A stretch of DNA of 64,000 nt from RDXT01 sp033762375 (lineage in GTDB: Bacteria; Bacteroidota; Bacteroidia; J057), in the NCBI GenBank assembly GCA_033762375.1, contig JANRLQ010000102.1:1-64000 (forward strand), written 5' to 3'. Positions 52,412-61,776 of this stretch are shown piece by piece (position 1 is the first letter of the stretch; every line of letters begins with the position of its first letter). The translations under genes were made by a program, and so were the position numbers. The notes beneath the pieces were generated by a model that was not told the origin of the DNA, did not search any database, and worked only from the letters and a program-made list of their open reading frames with translations.

Positions 52412-54643
52412 ATGCGAACCAATATCATGACCTTCGTATGGTTGTATCTCTTCGGATGGGTGGGTGTCCAGCAGGGGCTAAGTCAGAACCGTTACAGCGG
52501 GCGCGTTTACGGTGAAAACGGACCGCTGGCTTTTGCACGTGTTATGCTCCCTGAGGTTGCAGGTGGGACCGGGACGGATACAGCCGGTTTTTTTGCCTTG
52601 ACGGGTGACGGGGCAGATACCCTGCGGGTGCGGGTGAGTTATCCCGGGTATCAGACAAAAGAGTGGCAGCTTCGCCCGGGTGACACAACAATGATCGTAC
52701 TGGAGCCTGTGGTGCTGAATGCGGATGAGGTAGTGATTTCTGGCACCCTGCAACCTGTGTCCCGTACGGCCAGCCCTGTGCTGGTGGAGGTTTATACCCG
52801 GTCGTTTTTCCTCAAAAACCCTGCTGCCTCTCTGTTGGAGGGCCTGCAATATGTAAACGGGGTACGTCCGCAGGTCAATTGTAATGTCTGCAATACCGGC
52901 GATATTCACATTAATGGAATGGAGGGGCCTTATACCCTTGTCATGATAGACGGTATGCCGATCGTGAGCGGATTGGGCACGGTATATGGACTGTCGGGGA
53001 TACCGGTGAGCCTGCTTCAGCGGGTGGAGGTGATCCGGGGGCCGGCCGGGGCTTTGTACGGATCAGAGGCAGTAGGCGGCCTGATAAATGTGATCACCCG
53101 GAGCCCAGGCCAGGCACCGGAATTTTCAGCGGAGGCCTGGGGTAGTACCTGGTCAGAATGGCAGGCCGACCTGGGGCTGCGTCGGCAGTGGAAAAAAACC
53201 AGTACCCTGCTGGGCGTCCATTATTTTCAATTTCAGCAGCCCCATGACCGGAACGGAGACGGATTTACCGATGCAGCACTCCAGCAGCGGGTTTCTGTAT
53301 TTAACAAATGGAGCCGGAGCCTGCCGGGGCAGCGCAGCCTGAACCTGATAGCCCGTTATGTGTGGGAAGACCGCTGGGGTGGTCAATTGGCCTGGGAACC
53401 TGCCTTCAGGGGGGGAGACTCCGTGTATGGGGAGTCCATCTATACCCGGCGCGCGGAGCTCATCGGCACCTGGGACCTGGGTCGGGGGTTCAGGGCAGAC
53501 CTCTCCGCCAGTGACCACCGGCAGGATGCTGCCTATGGCACGACACCGTATATCGCCGATCAGCAGATCGGATTTGGGCAGGTGCGCTGGAGTGGGGTAC
53601 AGCATCAGCATACCCTGCTCGCCGGGTTGGCTTGCCGCTGGCAGCGGTATGATGACAATAGCCCCGCTACGGAGACTGCCACCCACAATGCGCCCGACCT
53701 TAGTTGGTTACCTGGCGGGTTCGTGCAGGACGAGTGGCAGGTATCTTCCCGCTTGCAGGTACTCTCAGGGGCCCGGCTGGATTTTCACAACCGGCATGGA
53801 TGGGTATTTTCGCCCCGGCTCAACCTCAAATGGACGCCCGGCGACCTGACCACCCTGCGCCTGAGCGGAGGGAATGGGTTTCGGGTCGTCAACCTCTTCA
53901 CGGAGGAACACGCAGCCCTCAGTGGCGCCCGTGAAGTGCTGATCCGTGAGGCCCTGCGCCCCGAGACCTCCTGGAATACCACCCTGGCCTGGCAGCAGTT
54001 TCTGATGTTGCCCGATGCTGTCCTGGAATTAAACACTTCTGCGTTTTATACCTGGTTTTCCAACAAAATTGTACCAGACTACGAAACAGACAGTGACCTG
54101 ATCATCTATGACAACCTGCCGGGAGATGCCGTCGTGCGGGGGGTATCGGCAGAGGCACAGCTCCGGTTTACCTTTCCGTTGCAGGTGCAGGTGGGAGTGA
54201 CCTGGCAGGATGTGTTTTTGCGGGATAAAATGGGCCTCAAAACCTCACAGCTCCTCACAGAGCGCCTCTCGGGGAGTTTTGCGATCAGCTGGACCTGGAC
54301 ACGGGCCGGTCTGAGCCTGGACTATACCGGAAATGTAGTGGGACCTATGCGCCTGCCGGTGGTACCGAATGATACACGTCCTGAATACTCAACGGCCTAT
54401 AGCCTCCAGAATATACAGGCGACGAAGGTGCTGCCGCATGGGATTGAGTTGTTTGGGGGCGTCAAAAACCTCCTGGATTTCACCCTGCCGGCATACGCCA
54501 TTCTCCGCGCTTTTGATCCCTTTGACAAAACCGCAGCCGACCCGGTGACCAATCCCTACGGGTTTACCTTTGACCCGAGTTATGCCTGGGCACCCAATCA
54601 GGGCATCCGTGCCTACCTGGGGGTGCGGTGGCGGTTGCCGTAA
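52412..54643 (+). CDS. TonB-dependent receptor, probably for a metal or metal complex
   Basis: A 743-residue outer-membrane receptor with a signal peptide (about 1-24, ending QQGLSQ), a carboxypeptidase-regulatory-like domain (about 28-105), a plug (about 115-235) and a 22-strand-type barrel to the C-terminal VRWRLP. The plug holds VNCNVCNTGDIHINGMEGPYT and IDGMPIVSGLGTVYGLSGIP; the Cys pair near 155-158 is a notable feature. Standard plug text RGPAGALYGSEAVGGLINVITR follows. It is divergent from the metal ABC operon and shares its control region, so metal uptake across the outer membrane is likely. A GTG at 52409 could also start it. Confidence 0.9.
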   Translation: MRTNIMTFVWLYLFGWVGVQQGLSQNRYSGRVYGENGPLAFARVMLPEVAGGTGTDTAGFFALTGDGADTLRVRVSYPGYQTKEWQLRPGDTTMIVLEPVVLNADEVVISGTLQPVSRTASPVLVEVYTRSFFLKNPAASLLEGLQYVNGVRPQVNCNVCNTGDIHINGMEGPYTLVMIDGMPIVSGLGTVYGLSGIPVSLLQRVEVIRGPAGALYGSEAVGGLINVITRSPGQAPEFSAEAWGSTWSEWQADLGLRRQWKKTSTLLGVHYFQFQQPHDRNGDGFTDAALQQRVSVFNKWSRSLPGQRSLNLIARYVWEDRWGGQLAWEPAFRGGDSVYGESIYTRRAELIGTWDLGRGFRADLSASDHRQDAAYGTTPYIADQQIGFGQVRWSGVQHQHTLLAGLACRWQRYDDNSPATETATHNAPDLSWLPGGFVQDEWQVSSRLQVLSGARLDFHNRHGWVFSPRLNLKWTPGDLTTLRLSGGNGFRVVNLFTEEHAALSGAREVLIREALRPETSWNTTLAWQQFLMLPDAVLELNTSAFYTWFSNKIVPDYETDSDLIIYDNLPGDAVVRGVSAEAQLRFTFPLQVQVGVTWQDVFLRDKMGLKTSQLLTERLSGSFAISWTWTRAGLSLDYTGNVVGPMRLPVVPNDTRPEYSTAYSLQNIQATKVLPHGIELFGGVKNLLDFTLPAYAILRAFDPFDKTAADPVTNPYGFTFDPSYAWAPNQGIRAYLGVRWRLP

Positions 54644-54654
54644 GGAGGTGACGC

Positions 54655-56076
54655 TCAAACGGCTAACTGAGCCCATTTTTTCAGCAGCCATTCCCGCTCG
54701 ATCAGGGGTTCGCACTGGAGAATGTCCTCATGGATGGCCTGTAGGTTTTTGGCAGATTTAATTTTAGCCATAAAAAGCGCACGGGTGAGCCTGGCAAAGT
54801 GTGCATAGGCCAGTTGCTGGCGGTCTGACATATTTTTTTTTCGCCGGAGAAATGCCCTGAGTGTTTGCGTGAGGGAAAGCAAGGGCTCGGCTTCCATACA
54901 TTCGTAGTAAATTTTGAGCAGCAGGAGATTGTAGCTGATCCGGTAAAAGGGGTCAATAAACGTGACTGCCTGTAAATGACGCAGGGCCTGCCGGTGTTGT
55001 TGCCGGGCAGCAGCTAGTTGTGCGAGGCTGTATTGGTACACGCCGTCCCGGTGCTCGGCGTCGAGGCGGTCATTATACGTATGAATAAAAGTTTCTGTCC
55101 ACTCCCAGGCCTCCAGCCGGATGCCCAGGGTTGAGAGATTTTTGAACTGGTGGAGCGAGATACGCCCCTGCTCAAAGAGCAGGTCTTTTTCCAGCATCAG
55201 TTTGTAAATGTCCAGCATGGTCTGCAGCCGGTGCGAGTCGCCAGCCCGGTAGCGATAGTTACAATAATTGATCGCGTATCCGCACAGGTTGATCATATCT
55301 GTTTTGCCAAACGTATCTCCTTCCTGCGCAAGCAGGCTCAGGAGTTTTTCCAGCTCCGCATCGTTACCTTCCATGCGTAAGAGGCTGGCTGTCAGATAGT
55401 ACGCCTGCACGAGCGCGGGCATGTCAGCATATGCGCCCCGGCAGTACTGCATGACCTCGTCCAGGAGCGGGATCTGGGCCGGGATTCCCTGCTGGATCTG
55501 CTGGTTGAGCGCAGGGCAGCTATAGCCCAGTTTCTGAATCAGATAGGCATAGTCGAGGGGGGCTATCATGCGGACAAAATCCTGCGGAGCTGTGCGTTGT
55601 CCATACTTGAGGCGCTGCTGCCAGGCGAGTTGCTCAAGGGTAAACATATGTGAATAAAAAGGTTCATTCCGCAGCGTGCGCATCTCCAGTGCTGTCCGGC
55701 TCTCGTCCACCAGCCGGGGTATAAGGGCATCAAGCCCCCGCTGCTCCAGTGCCTCAATCAGGGCTTGTTGTTCATACGGCTCATCTTGCCGGAGTTTGAG
55801 CTGCACCAGAAATCCCTCCGCCAACCGCAACAGGTATTTGCGCAGCGTACGAATCTGCACATCTGAGAAGGAAATACCCGGATACAGCGCCTCAAAAATT
55901 GCCTCAGCTTCCAGCTCCGGGGCCTCAAAATCAGGGTAGTGCGGCTCTATCAGCTCAAAAAACTGTACCGTATCCTCATGTACCGTAAAAAATGGCGAGT
56001 GTACATACCGGCCAAATCCCTTCCACTCATCTGGCGTGAACGTGGACAGGATCCTGAACAATTTAGGTTGTGTCAT
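54655..56076 (-). CDS. Large helical protein of unknown function
   Basis: A 473-residue soluble, mainly helical protein without signal peptide. It begins MTQPKLFRILSTFTPDEWKGFGRYVHSPFF and continues with helix pairs of TPR-like length (LLRLAEGFLVQLKLRQDEP, YYLTASLLRMEGNDAELEKLLSLLAQ, YSLAQLAAARQQHRQALRHLQAV). I recognise no family or catalytic motif; comparable proteins seem common in Saprospirales and may be scaffold-like. A likely -7 box TATATTTG lies on the minus strand about 20 bases upstream (56100-56093). Confidence 0.75.
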   Translation of the reverse strand: MTQPKLFRILSTFTPDEWKGFGRYVHSPFFTVHEDTVQFFELIEPHYPDFEAPELEAEAIFEALYPGISFSDVQIRTLRKYLLRLAEGFLVQLKLRQDEPYEQQALIEALEQRGLDALIPRLVDESRTALEMRTLRNEPFYSHMFTLEQLAWQQRLKYGQRTAPQDFVRMIAPLDYAYLIQKLGYSCPALNQQIQQGIPAQIPLLDEVMQYCRGAYADMPALVQAYYLTASLLRMEGNDAELEKLLSLLAQEGDTFGKTDMINLCGYAINYCNYRYRAGDSHRLQTMLDIYKLMLEKDLLFEQGRISLHQFKNLSTLGIRLEAWEWTETFIHTYNDRLDAEHRDGVYQYSLAQLAAARQQHRQALRHLQAVTFIDPFYRISYNLLLLKIYYECMEAEPLLSLTQTLRAFLRRKKNMSDRQQLAYAHFARLTRALFMAKIKSAKNLQAIHEDILQCEPLIEREWLLKKWAQLAV

Positions 56077-56088
56077 GTTGCTTTGTTT

Positions 56089-56185
56089 TTCACAAATATA
56101 AAAATTAGCCTGAATAAAATTGACTTAATAGCAAGTATGAGTAATTTTTCTAAAATTAATACCCATTGTACGATTCACAAATATA
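56089..56185. repeat. Two copies of TTCACAAATATA in the divergent promoter region
   Basis: The same 12 bases occur at 56089-56100 and 56174-56185. On the minus strand each contains TATATTTG, an exact TAnnTTTG box. They may be two promoters for the helical-protein gene or a repeated control site. The second could also lie in the leader region of the protease gene on the plus strand. Confidence 0.5.
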
Positions 56186-56252
56186 CATTTTTGTTTTTGA
56201 CAATGAGCAAGATTAAAGCCTGTTTTGTATCATAAGACAAGACCTTCAGAAC

Positions 56253-59200
56253 ATGAGAAAAAAGATCATTCAGGTAGTGTGTGTAGCGGCACTGGTGTAT
56301 TGCCCGGGCAGGTTAGCCGCCCAGCAACCTGTGGCAGCGTACCGGACAGACCGGGTACTGGTGCGTCCGCTTCATCCATCGGCGGCAGCGACACTCGCAC
56401 CGCTCCGCGGGCAGGCCCGTATGACACCGGGGCATCAGGTGGATGGGTGGGAAGTCTGGTACCTGGCACCCGGTCAGACACCAGAGGCATTGGCAGAGAT
56501 ACTCGGCCCGCAGGTAGCGGTAGTGCCGGATCACCTGTATCAGGCGGCAGCCTTGCCAAACGACCCATTACTCAGCCAGCAATGGGGCCTCCAGAATACC
56601 GGTCAGCTTGGCGGGACGCCCGGCAGCGATATAGCAGCAGCAGACGCCTGGGGGATCGCAGCCAGCGGGTCAGGGTCTATCGTCGGGATTATAGATGCCG
56701 GGATAGACTGGCGTCACCCGGACCTGGCCGAAAATATCTGGCAAAACCTGGGTGAGGACAAGGACGGAGACGGACGGGTCCTGGAAAAAATAAATGGCGT
56801 TTGGCAATTTGATCCCGGAGATGTAGACGGGATTGACCAGGACGGCAATGGGTATCCGGATGATTTTATCGGGTGGGACTTTGTCAACCAGGACAATGAC
56901 CCCAGTGATGATCACGTGTTTGGACACGGTACCCATGTAGCCGGTATCGTGGCGGCACGGGGCCATAACGGGATCGGCATAGCCGGTGTGGCCTGGCAGG
57001 CCCGGCTGATGGCGCTCAAGTTTCTGGATGCCAATGGGATAGGCTCGGCTTCGGGTGCAGCATCGGCTATCCAGTATGCGACCCAGATGGGAGCCCATAT
57101 CACCAACAATAGCTGGGGTGGGGGCGCTGACAATCCGGCAGTCCTGGCAGCGATTCAGGCAGCCCGCAATGCAGGCCAGCTTTTTGTAGCCGCAGCAGGC
57201 AATAATTTTGGCAACAACAACGACCGGATTCCCTTATATCCGGCTGCCTACCCGCTCGACAATATCATCACGGTGACGGCTACCGATCCGGCGGATCGCC
57301 TGGCAGACTTTGCCAATGTCGGTGCTGCGACGGTAGACCTGGGGGCACCGGGATATGCCATTTTTAGTACCCTGCCCGGGGGGCAATACGGGTATCTGGG
57401 TGGCACCTCCATGGCGGCACCATATGTGGCAGGTGCCTTGTGCCTGATCCGGGAGGTATTTCCGGGGAGTACGTACCAGGGCTTGGGCCAGCGCCTGCTC
57501 AGGGCTGTCGAGCAGATACCGGCATTACATGGGAAATGTGCGTCCTCCGGCAGGCTGAATATATATCGGGCCCTCGCACGGCCCCCCCGCTACCGAAAGT
57601 CCTGGGCCGATCCCACGCCTGCGCAGGCGATTCGGATCATAGAGCTGCGGGATCATGACCTGCTGACCCTTGTGACCCGGAGCGGGGGGCTGGAGCTCAC
57701 CCGGCTCAGTACGGCAGGGAGCGTGCGCTGGTCACATTTTTTGCCTGCGACTGGCAGTGAGGGTGATATAACCCAACTGGACAATGGCAGCCTGCTGGTA
57801 TGTGGCACCCTGAACCAACATGTGTACATGGCTTGTCTGGACAGTCTGGGAGGGGTGCTCTGGGACAGATCCCTCAGTGGGGGGACCTCCGGGGGGCAGC
57901 GACTGGGCGTGACACCCACCGGATGGATATTGGCAGCTACAGTGCCTGGCGGCACCGGTACAGGACTTTTGCTGATACAAGGGAATACGTCAGGTCAACT
58001 AACGGCCTCCCGTTTGTTTACCGTACCCGGACAGTCCCTGATGCCTGAAGGGATCCGATATGACGAAGGATCCCTGCTGTGTTGGGGGAAGGTGACAGGG
58101 ACTGGACCAACTGCATTTTTTATGACATCGCTGGACGCCAGCCTGAACCCCGTCTGGACCTACCAATACCAGGCACCAGCCGGAGGGAGTTTTATGGCTG
58201 CATCAGCCCTGGCCCGGATATCCGGAGACGATGAGGATGATGACGATGAGATGGCTCACTGGCTCCTGAATGGTACGGTACAGACAGGCAACGACACGGC
58301 TACGGTCTGGCTGACCTTTGGTATGAACGGCGATCAATTGACGGGTTTCCGGGCATCAGGAGTAGGAGGAGGCGTATCGCTGGACCTGCTGCCGGACGGG
58401 GGCTGGGTGACGGCTGTCGCGGACCTTCAGCCCGTACCTGTCCTGTCCCGGCTGGAGTTTGATCCGGCAGGCACACTGATCCGGGTCCGCCGCTATGAGA
58501 CTGATAATCAGGCTGTACAGCCTGCGGATATGACCCTTACCTTTGATGCGGGGACCGCCTTTCTGGCAACTTTGCCCCAAACCGGTGAGTGGATGGTCGT
58601 CCGTACAGACCGGGAGGGCTATAGCGGCTGTCCGGATGAGACCCCAGTCGTAGTGATTGAAGGGCCGGTATGGCTGACACAGCAGCCTCTGGTATGGCAG
58701 TCGCAGCCAGGCGGTGCCGTCTGGCAGGGAGCCGGTATTAACCCGGTAGCCATATCCGCTATCCGGACAGATCGCTGTGACAATAGCACTTGTACCCTCA
58801 CAGCAGCATTTGCGCCGTCGGCCCTGGAGACCTGTACCGGTGCTCCGGTCACGATGACCAATCAGTCCACAGGTGCCCTTGCATACGAGTGGCGGATAGA
58901 CAGCGTATTGGTGTCTACGGATGAAAACCCGGTATTGAGTTTTTCCGGGGAGGGGCTGGCAGAGGTGAGCCTGACGGTGATCAATGGAGATTGCCGGGAC
59001 GAAACAGCCTTGTTTATTACAGTAGATCCACCCATTAGCCTGAATCTGAATGATACGACCCGGTGTGCGGCATCGCTCCTGCTGGATGCGGGGGTAGATG
59101 CCCTCCAGTACGCCTGGTATGACAGCAATGCGCAGCTGATCGGGTCAGGTCGCAGTATCAGGTTCACCCAGTCAGGAGATTATGAGCTGGCCGTCACAGA

Positions 59201-60728
59201 CGTATGCGGCAATCAGGTGACCGAAGATTTTGTCGTGAACCTCCAGCCTGGATGTGTATGGCCTGGTGACATCAATGCAGACGGAGAAGTAACGATCACG
59301 GATTTTCTGGCCCTGGGGTTTGCCGCAGGCCAGACCGGTCCCGTCCGGCCAGGTGCTACTACGGCTTATACATCACAGACAGCACCGGATTGGACTGGTT
59401 TTTTTCCTGCCGGGCTCACCCTCGCACCGGGCATCAACCTGAAACATGCCGATGCGGATGGCAATGGTACCATCAACCTGATCAGCGACGGGCAGATCGT
59501 CCGGCAAAACGCCACCCCAGCTTCAGACCCTGTGGGGAGTACAGCCGCTAATTCCCTCTCATGCAGCCTCCTGCCCCAGCAATCCACCGTGACAGCAGGC
59601 ACCCCGGTTTCGTTTGAACTGCGGCTGGAAGACCCCGGTACAGGCCCGGTACAAAATGCATACGGGATGTCCGTCCGCCTCAATTATAACCTGCCCGTGC
59701 AGTTTGATCCGGCAGTCGAGACGGATACCTCCTGGATGAATACCCAGCCCGGCAGCCTGCAAGCCCTCACCATCCCTTATCCCAGCCAGCGCAGGCTGGA
59801 CATGGGCCTCACCCGTACCAATCTCACAGGTGCGATCGGGGCAGGACGTATCGCCAGGGCCTGCTGTATCACCGTCGTGATAGACGATATCGGGAGTTAT
59901 CTGGCATCCGCGCCGGAGGCTTTTTTGTCAGTTTCCCTCAGCCAGGCACAGCTCGTGCGGGCAGACGGGACTGTCGTACCAGTCAATAACCTGAATGCCC
60001 AGGGATTTGGAGGGGTGCGGATACGTGCGCCGCAGGTACGGGTGCAGCTACAAGCCTTATTGCAGGGTGCATTTGAGCCTGGTACAGGCAAGATGCGCAC
60101 CGATCTGGTACAAGCAGGTTTGCTGCCGCTGTCTTCGCCTTACCAGGACAGTGCTGCCGTCGTGAGCCATGCACCTGATATCGTGGACTGGGTGGAAGTT
60201 CAGCTCCGGGATCCTCAGCAGCCCGGGATGATCCAGTACCGGCGCTCGGCCCTCCTGGCAGCCGATGGAGATATACTGGATCCGGAAACCCGCAGCGTAC
60301 TCCGGCTGCCAGCTCCGGATGGGATGTACCTGATCGCCGTAGCACACCGGAATCACCTGCCCGTGATGGGGGCTGCACCTGTCTGGCTGGCGCGGGATTC
60401 AGTGTTTTCCTATTCATTTGCCACGGGCCCTGCGCAGGCTGCCGGTCCGGAAGCCCAGGCCGAGGTCGCAGCTGGTAGGTTTGCTCTTCGCGCAGGTGAC
60501 ATTAATCAGGATCGGCAAGTCCAGGCAAGCGGCGAAGACAACGACCGTCGGCTGATCATATTACGGCTGGGAGGGCAGGTAGGTGCTACCCTGACCGGGT
60601 ATTATCCTGAAGACCTCAACCTGGACGGCGTGGTGGATTATCTCGGCGCTGGCAGTGACAGGGCCACCATTATGTCCTCGGTCGGAGAGGATCAGCCTAC
60701 CCGCATTCGCACAAGTCTGGTACCATGA
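56253..60728 (+). CDS. Secreted subtilisin-like S8 protease with long C-terminal extension
   Basis: A 1491-residue secreted serine protease. A signal peptide (ends GRLAAQ) is followed by a propeptide-like region (about 30-100). The S8 domain spans about 110-430 with Asp148 (VGIIDAGID), His225 (FGHGTHVAG), oxyanion Asn317 (AAAGNN) and Ser386 (GGTSMAAP). Downstream lie a beta-propeller-like part, Ig/PKD-like segments (about 830-1000) and dockerin/Ca-binding-like motifs (GDINADGEVTITDFL; NLDGVVDYLGAG). The C-terminus lacks a T9SS sorting domain, although the next, ATGA-overlapping gene has one. This may be a split export pair. It is the first gene of the unit. Confidence 0.88.
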   Translation: MRKKIIQVVCVAALVYCPGRLAAQQPVAAYRTDRVLVRPLHPSAAATLAPLRGQARMTPGHQVDGWEVWYLAPGQTPEALAEILGPQVAVVPDHLYQAAALPNDPLLSQQWGLQNTGQLGGTPGSDIAAADAWGIAASGSGSIVGIIDAGIDWRHPDLAENIWQNLGEDKDGDGRVLEKINGVWQFDPGDVDGIDQDGNGYPDDFIGWDFVNQDNDPSDDHVFGHGTHVAGIVAARGHNGIGIAGVAWQARLMALKFLDANGIGSASGAASAIQYATQMGAHITNNSWGGGADNPAVLAAIQAARNAGQLFVAAAGNNFGNNNDRIPLYPAAYPLDNIITVTATDPADRLADFANVGAATVDLGAPGYAIFSTLPGGQYGYLGGTSMAAPYVAGALCLIREVFPGSTYQGLGQRLLRAVEQIPALHGKCASSGRLNIYRALARPPRYRKSWADPTPAQAIRIIELRDHDLLTLVTRSGGLELTRLSTAGSVRWSHFLPATGSEGDITQLDNGSLLVCGTLNQHVYMACLDSLGGVLWDRSLSGGTSGGQRLGVTPTGWILAATVPGGTGTGLLLIQGNTSGQLTASRLFTVPGQSLMPEGIRYDEGSLLCWGKVTGTGPTAFFMTSLDASLNPVWTYQYQAPAGGSFMAASALARISGDDEDDDDEMAHWLLNGTVQTGNDTATVWLTFGMNGDQLTGFRASGVGGGVSLDLLPDGGWVTAVADLQPVPVLSRLEFDPAGTLIRVRRYETDNQAVQPADMTLTFDAGTAFLATLPQTGEWMVVRTDREGYSGCPDETPVVVIEGPVWLTQQPLVWQSQPGGAVWQGAGINPVAISAIRTDRCDNSTCTLTAAFAPSALETCTGAPVTMTNQSTGALAYEWRIDSVLVSTDENPVLSFSGEGLAEVSLTVINGDCRDETALFITVDPPISLNLNDTTRCAASLLLDAGVDALQYAWYDSNAQLIGSGRSIRFTQSGDYELAVTDVCGNQVTEDFVVNLQPGCVWPGDINADGEVTITDFLALGFAAGQTGPVRPGATTAYTSQTAPDWTGFFPAGLTLAPGINLKHADADGNGTINLISDGQIVRQNATPASDPVGSTAANSLSCSLLPQQSTVTAGTPVSFELRLEDPGTGPVQNAYGMSVRLNYNLPVQFDPAVETDTSWMNTQPGSLQALTIPYPSQRRLDMGLTRTNLTGAIGAGRIARACCITVVIDDIGSYLASAPEAFLSVSLSQAQLVRADGTVVPVNNLNAQGFGGVRIRAPQVRVQLQALLQGAFEPGTGKMRTDLVQAGLLPLSSPYQDSAAVVSHAPDIVDWVEVQLRDPQQPGMIQYRRSALLAADGDILDPETRSVLRLPAPDGMYLIAVAHRNHLPVMGAAPVWLARDSVFSYSFATGPAQAAGPEAQAEVAAGRFALRAGDINQDRQVQASGEDNDRRLIILRLGGQVGATLTGYYPEDLNLDGVVDYLGAGSDRATIMSSVGEDQPTRIRTSLVP

Positions 60729-61501
60729 GTTATAACCCTGTTATTGAGCATAGTATGAAATTTCTCACACGATATTATCTGTCGCTGCTCCTGCTTCTGT
60801 GGGGCCATACAGGCCTGGCGCAGACATCAGCTGACCTGGTGCTGCGACGCAATATGCAGACCCAGCAGGCAGAGGTTTACCTCCGCGCCAATACCCTGGT
60901 CAGCGGTGTACTCACCAATCTGCAGTTTACCCTGGAGGGTGAATTTATATCACCGGCTTCCGGGAGCTGGCAGCAGGCACCTGGTACGGCTGCCTGGATG
61001 CCCTTGCAGGAATCAGGACCTGTATTTTCTGCCAGTGGCACCTGGAGGCAAATTTTTGCCGGTTTTGGACTCGTTCCCTTGCCCTCGCCCTGGCAGCCTG
61101 GTACAGAGATACTGTTGCTGACAGTCCCTGTCGGAGGTCAGGCCCTGCCCAGCGTACGAATCGCGACAGGTGCCTGGGCTCAGGACAATAACGGTACATT
61201 TTATCTCGAAGCCGATGGAAAACCCATAACGGGTGGGGTTGAGAGTCCCCTTGACCTGGAGCCCGATATGGCCCCTCCGGAGCTGCTCGTGTATCCCAAC
61301 CCTGCCGATCATACCCTGATGATCACCCTTCCCATCGCCGCAGGCCGGACAACTGTCGGGGTGTATGATAGCCTCGGCAGGCTCCTGGAGACACAGGCTG
61401 GCGATACAGGAACGACTGTGACCCTGGATATACGCACATGGCCTGCCGGGCATTATTGGGTGCGGGCAGCGGGTCACGCAGTACTGTTTGAGGTGTATTA
61501 A
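60725..61501 (+). CDS. T9SS-exported partner protein of the S8 protease
   Basis: A 258-residue secreted protein with a signal peptide (MKFLTRYYLSLLLLLWGHTGLAQ, from ATG 60755; the overlapping ATG at 60725 adds ten residues). A beta-rich middle domain (about 35-180) resembles a cohesin or similar Ig-type fold. A T9SS type A sorting domain closes it (PPELLVYPNPADHTLMITLP to the end). Overlap ATGA with the protease gene means coupled synthesis. The partner may carry the protease through T9SS or bind its dockerin-like part; this is inferred from the missing sorting domain upstream and is not shown. Confidence 0.82.
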   Translation: MSYNPVIEHSMKFLTRYYLSLLLLLWGHTGLAQTSADLVLRRNMQTQQAEVYLRANTLVSGVLTNLQFTLEGEFISPASGSWQQAPGTAAWMPLQESGPVFSASGTWRQIFAGFGLVPLPSPWQPGTEILLLTVPVGGQALPSVRIATGAWAQDNNGTFYLEADGKPITGGVESPLDLEPDMAPPELLVYPNPADHTLMITLPIAAGRTTVGVYDSLGRLLETQAGDTGTTVTLDIRTWPAGHYWVRAAGHAVLFEVY

Positions 61502-61520
61502 GTTTTTTGTTTCCGCATTT

Positions 61521-61556
61521 CCGGGGGGTAGGTGATAAGCCTGGCCCCCTTTTTTA
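61521..61556 (+). terminator. Likely terminator after the protease pair
   Basis: CCGGGGGG..., a partly paired interior with GCCTGG, and CCCCC form a hairpin, followed by TTTTTT. It lies 20 bases after the stop. Confidence 0.6.
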
Positions 61557-61581
61557 TGGGTAATAATCGAGGATGTGAAAA

Positions 61582-61702
61582 ATAAATCTCACAACGATTA
61601 AAAATTGAATGTACATAAAAGTCTTTAATTGAATAATTAGGCAGTTTTTAAGCTGAAAATGAAAAAACAGATCAAAATTTATACATTTATAAATCTCACA
61701 AC
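61582..61702. repeat. Exact 14-bp direct repeat in an AT-rich gap
   Basis: ATAAATCTCACAAC occurs at 61582-61595 and 61689-61702, about 93 bases apart, in a 275-base gap between the protease pair and the DUF2490 gene. It could be a duplicated binding site or the footprint of an inserted or deleted small element. Confidence 0.55.
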
Positions 61703-61740
61703 TAGGCTAAAATGGTTTTCTCATCCGCTGTTTCACCCGC

Positions 61741-61748
61741 TACCTTTG
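61741..61748 (+). promoter_or_regulatory. -7 element of the DUF2490 gene
   Basis: TACCTTTG matches TAnnTTTG exactly and lies 28 bases before the ATG at 61777. The upstream sequence is AT-rich; a -33 TTTG is not clear. Confidence 0.55.
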
Positions 61749-61776
61749 AATCATCAAATCAAACAAACCAACTGCG

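Noticed and set aside
60725..60760. Possible frameshift joining the protease and the T9SS-tagged protein
   Set aside because: The second gene has its own signal peptide a few codons after the overlap, so two separate exported proteins fit better than one broken one.
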